DNA of 7,371 bases, from NCBI GenBank assembly GCA_900752305.1, contig CAADUV010000059.1, positions 1-7,371 of the forward strand. The letters run 5' to 3'. Source of the stretch: an uncultured Oscillospiraceae bacterium (GTDB taxonomy: Bacteria > Bacillota > Clostridia > Oscillospirales > Oscillospiraceae). How positions within the stretch are numbered: the stretch's first letter is position 1; each line of letters starts with the position of its first letter. This document shows positions 5,373 through 7,371 of the stretch, piece after piece. The notes under the pieces are model-generated. The model was not told the DNA's origin and did not search any database. It worked only from the letters and a program-made list of their open reading frames with translations. Both the position numbers and the translations under genes were made by a program.

Positions 5373-6062
5373 ATGAGCAACACGAAGATCAGCAAACTGC
5401 AAATTTTCCTCAACGGTCTGATCAAGGAGAACCCCGTCCTGGTGCTGGTGCTGGGCACCTGCCCCACCCTGGCCATCTCCACCTCTGTGGTGGCCGCCTT
5501 CGGTATGGGCATCGCCGCTACGGTGGTTCTGATCTGTTCCAATATGGCCATCTCCGCCCTGCGGAAGATCATCCCGGACTCCGTCCGTATCCCCTGTTAC
5601 ATCGTCCTCGTGGCCGGCTTCGTCACCATCGTAGAAATGGTGCTGGAAGCCTACGCCTACAGTCTTTACAAATCCCTGGGCGTCTACCTGCCCCTGATCG
5701 TGGTCAACTGTATTATCTTAGGCCGTGCAGAGATGTTCGCTAACAAGAACAAGGTGCTGGACTCCGCTGTAGACGGCATCGGCATGGGGCTGGGCTTCAC
5801 CCTGGCCATCTGCGCTATGGCCATCATCCGTGAAGTCTTGGGCAGCGGCACCTTCTGTGGCATGCCTGTCCCTTGGTTCTCCGACAACCCCATCGGCATC
5901 ATGACCATGGCTCCCGGCGGCTTCTTCGTCTTCGGCTGCCTCATCGCCCTGGTCAACAAGATCTCCAAGGGGAAGGCCATCAAGAAGAAAGAGTTCGGCT
6001 GTGCCGGCTGTCCCATGGCAGGCAGCTGCGGACAGCACGGTGAGAAGGAGGCAACCAAATGA
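5373..6062 (+). CDS. rnfE: Rnf complex membrane subunit RnfE
   Basis: RnfE is an integral membrane subunit homologous to RnfA and NqrD; the pair forms an inverted-topology core with a shared intramembrane [2Fe-2S] centre. The 229-residue product has about six helices (approximately 22-38, 40-58, 73-92, 102-118, 135-153, 178-196). GTCPTLAISTS (28-38) and VNCIILGRAE (111-120) contain C30 and C113, the expected two ligands from this subunit; both elements are diagnostic. IKENPVLVLVLG (17-28) is also conserved. After the last helix comes a basic stretch (KGKAIKKKE, 199-207) and a cysteine-rich tail with C210, C213 and C219 (C-x2-C-x5-C), which is not part of the conserved core. The ATG directly follows the rnfG stop (TAAATG), with AAAGGAGG 8 nt upstream. 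Confidence 0.95.
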   Translation: MSNTKISKLQIFLNGLIKENPVLVLVLGTCPTLAISTSVVAAFGMGIAATVVLICSNMAISALRKIIPDSVRIPCYIVLVAGFVTIVEMVLEAYAYSLYKSLGVYLPLIVVNCIILGRAEMFANKNKVLDSAVDGIGMGLGFTLAICAMAIIREVLGSGTFCGMPVPWFSDNPIGIMTMAPGGFFVFGCLIALVNKISKGKAIKKKEFGCAGCPMAGSCGQHGEKEATK

Positions 6063-6652
6063 AAACCATGATCGTCATTCTGTTGACCGCCGCCATTACC
6101 AACAACTACGTGCTCGTCAAATTCCTGGGCATCTGCTCCTTCCTGGGCGTGTCTCGTAAGCTGGATCAGGCCGTTGGCATGAGTGCTGCCGTCATCTTCG
6201 TCATGCTCATGTCCACCGCGGTCACCTGGCCCATCTACCATTTCCTGCTGGACGGCGGCGTGAACTTCGTCTACATGGAGACGGTGGTCTTTATCCTAGT
6301 CATCGCCGCCCTAGTGCAGCTGGTGGAGATCGTACTGAAAAAGTACCTCCCGGCTCTCCACGCCTCCTTGGGCGTCTACCTGCCCCTGATCACCACTAAC
6401 TGCGCCGTGCTGGGCGTGACCATGAACAACATCTCCGATGGCTACACCTTCTGGGAATCTATGGTCTGCGCCCTGGGCTGCGGCCTGGGCTATCTCCTGG
6501 CCATGGTCATCTTCTCCGGCGTCCGTTCCCGTGTGGATGAATCCACCCCCTCCCCGGCCTTTGACGGCCTGCCCATCACCCTGGTCGCTGCCGCCATCGT
6601 CTCCCTGTCCTTCTTCGGATTCTCCGGGGTCATCACCAATCTGTTCGGTTGA
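6059..6652 (+). CDS. rnfA: Rnf complex membrane subunit RnfA
   Basis: RnfA pairs with RnfE in the membrane and is homologous to NqrE. The 197-residue protein, of normal family length, has about six helices (approximately 4-22, 38-60, 74-93, 103-120, 134-154, 172-193). TNNYVLVKFLGICSFLGVS (14-32) and TTNCAVLGV (112-120) are signature blocks; C26 and C115 are the predicted [2Fe-2S] ligands, complementing C30 and C113 of RnfE. RnfA and RnfE also share the block SLGVYLPLI before the second cysteine, showing their common ancestry. The start overlaps the rnfE stop as ATGA, with AAGGAGG at 6045-6051 giving a 7-nt spacing. The stop TGA at 6650-6652 is 15 nt from rnfB. Confidence 0.96.
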   Translation: MKTMIVILLTAAITNNYVLVKFLGICSFLGVSRKLDQAVGMSAAVIFVMLMSTAVTWPIYHFLLDGGVNFVYMETVVFILVIAALVQLVEIVLKKYLPALHASLGVYLPLITTNCAVLGVTMNNISDGYTFWESMVCALGCGLGYLLAMVIFSGVRSRVDESTPSPAFDGLPITLVAAAIVSLSFFGFSGVITNLFG

Positions 6653-6667
6653 TAGGAGGTAGCACAT

Positions 6668-7371
6668 ATGAATAGCATCTTAGTTCCTATCCTGGCCGTC
6701 ACCGTCATCGGTCTCATCTGCGGCCTGCTGCTGGCTGTGGCCTCTGTGGTCATGGAAGTGAAGGTAGATGAGCGCATCACCGCCGTGCGAGAATGCCTCC
6801 CTGGAGCCAACTGTGGTTCCTGCGGCTACACTGGCTGTGATGGCTATGCTAAGGCCGTGGTGGAAGCCGGTGCCAAGACCAATCTTTGTATTCCAGGCGC
6901 GGACACTGCCGCAAAAGCCATCGCCGCCGTCATGGGCGTGGAAGCGGAAGAGGTCCTGCCCATGACCGCCGTGGTCTGCTGCCGCGGCGACTGCGACCAC
7001 ACCCATAAGAAATACGTCTATCAGGGCCTCAACAGCTGCCAGGGCGCCAAGCAGTTCTACGGCGGCGAAGGGGAATGTGTCTACGGCTGCCTGGGCCACG
7101 GGGACTGCATGAACGTCTGTCCCAACGGCGCTATCCGCATCGAAAACGGCATCGCCCAGATCGACCCTTATATCTGTACCGGCTGCGGCATCTGTTCCAA
7201 GGTCTGTCCCAACCAGGTCATCCACGTGGTGCCCTCCGCCAGCACCATCGCCGTCCTGTGCAGCAACACCGAACCGGGTGCCGGCGCACGGAAGGCCTGC
7301 TCTCACGCCTGCATCGGCTGGGGGCGCCCGCAGGGGGGGAGGCGCGAAGAGGCCCCCCCCCCCCCGGCCAC
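6668..7371 (+). CDS. rnfB: Rnf complex ferredoxin-type subunit RnfB, 3' end missing
   Basis: RnfB accepts electrons from reduced ferredoxin and carries several [4Fe-4S] clusters. The ATG at 6668 has AGGAGGT 7 nt upstream. The frame is open for 234 codons to the window edge, so the C-terminus is missing. An N-terminal membrane helix (about 4-28) is followed by the Fe-S domain CLPGANCGSCGYTGC (C43, C49, C52, C57, plus C74), then a ferredoxin-like domain: C137-x3-C141-x5-C147-x3-C151-P and C170-x2-C173-x2-C176-x3-C180-P. A third motif starts at C211 and C215 in ARKACSHACIG, where a further Cys is expected at residue 218. The sequence instead reads Trp and then a Gly/Pro/Arg-rich string, best explained by corrupted bases from about 7320 on. 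Translation past residue 217 should not be trusted. Confidence 0.93.
   Translation, partial: MNSILVPILAVTVIGLICGLLLAVASVVMEVKVDERITAVRECLPGANCGSCGYTGCDGYAKAVVEAGAKTNLCIPGADTAAKAIAAVMGVEAEEVLPMTAVVCCRGDCDHTHKKYVYQGLNSCQGAKQFYGGEGECVYGCLGHGDCMNVCPNGAIRIENGIAQIDPYICTGCGICSKVCPNQVIHVVPSASTIAVLCSNTEPGAGARKACSHACIGWGRPQGGRREEAPPPPA
7320..7371. other. Low-quality right edge with G and C runs, probable artefact
   Basis: The last ~50 bases hold a run of seven G (7333-7339) and one of thirteen C (7353-7365). Within rnfB they replace a cluster-binding Cys region by Gly, Arg and Pro codons. The run length equals that at the left edge on the same strand, which points to sequencing or assembly error rather than biology. 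Confidence 0.7.

Overview
The window is one end-to-end fragment of a high-GC, anaerobic Firmicute-type (Clostridia) genome. It carries an almost complete rnfCDGEAB operon, encoding the ferredoxin:NAD+ oxidoreductase that pumps Na+ or H+, preceded by a three-gene accessory module: an ApbE flavin transferase, a membrane-anchored NusG domain II protein and a Gx transporter family protein. The C-D-G-E-A-B order is the one known from acetogens and other Clostridia. High GC at third codon positions, Gram-positive-style AGGAGG ribosome binding sites, and the HGVKLPN-type RnfC N-terminus point to a gut-type Oscillospiraceae-like organism. That assignment is inference; no 16S or marker gene is present.

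Layout: bases 1-186 may hold the 5' part of a divergent minus-strand gene of unknown function, cut by the window edge. Bases 187-551 are non-coding and partly AT-rich, and hold the control region. They contain a sigma-A-like promoter (TTGTTA-17-TAAAAT), a short GC-rich leader with a terminator-like hairpin and a competing hairpin, and a second, better promoter (TTCACA-18-TATAAT) bracketed by a 9-bp direct repeat. Then, all on the plus strand: apbE (552-1613), NusG_II protein (1610-1990), Gx transporter (1987-2499), a 44-nt gap with a new strong RBS, rnfC (2544-3917), rnfD (3910-4827), rnfG (4824-5372), rnfE (5373-6062), rnfA (6059-6652) and rnfB (6668 to the window end, incomplete). Five neighbouring pairs overlap (by 4 or 8 nt), one pair abuts (TAAATG), and no terminator is visible inside, so one polycistronic, translationally coupled transcript is likely.

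How the genes work together: RnfB takes electrons from reduced ferredoxin. RnfA and RnfE hold the four intramembrane cysteines expected for a [2Fe-2S] centre. RnfG and RnfD carry covalent FMN on threonines (RnfG T160, RnfD T151), and RnfC reduces NAD+. ApbE, an extracytoplasmic lipoprotein, is the enzyme that attaches FMN to RnfG and RnfD. The NusG_II and Gx proteins are membrane proteins of unknown function whose position suggests help in maturation or a partner redox/transport task.

Both extreme ends look like assembly or sequencing artefact: each has a run of exactly 13 C on the same strand, and rnfB departs from family expectation from about base 7320. I see no mobile element, CRISPR, tRNA or rRNA. 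This is mostly a well-known system; the less explained parts are the NusG_II/Gx pair, the leader region and the Cys-rich tail of RnfE.
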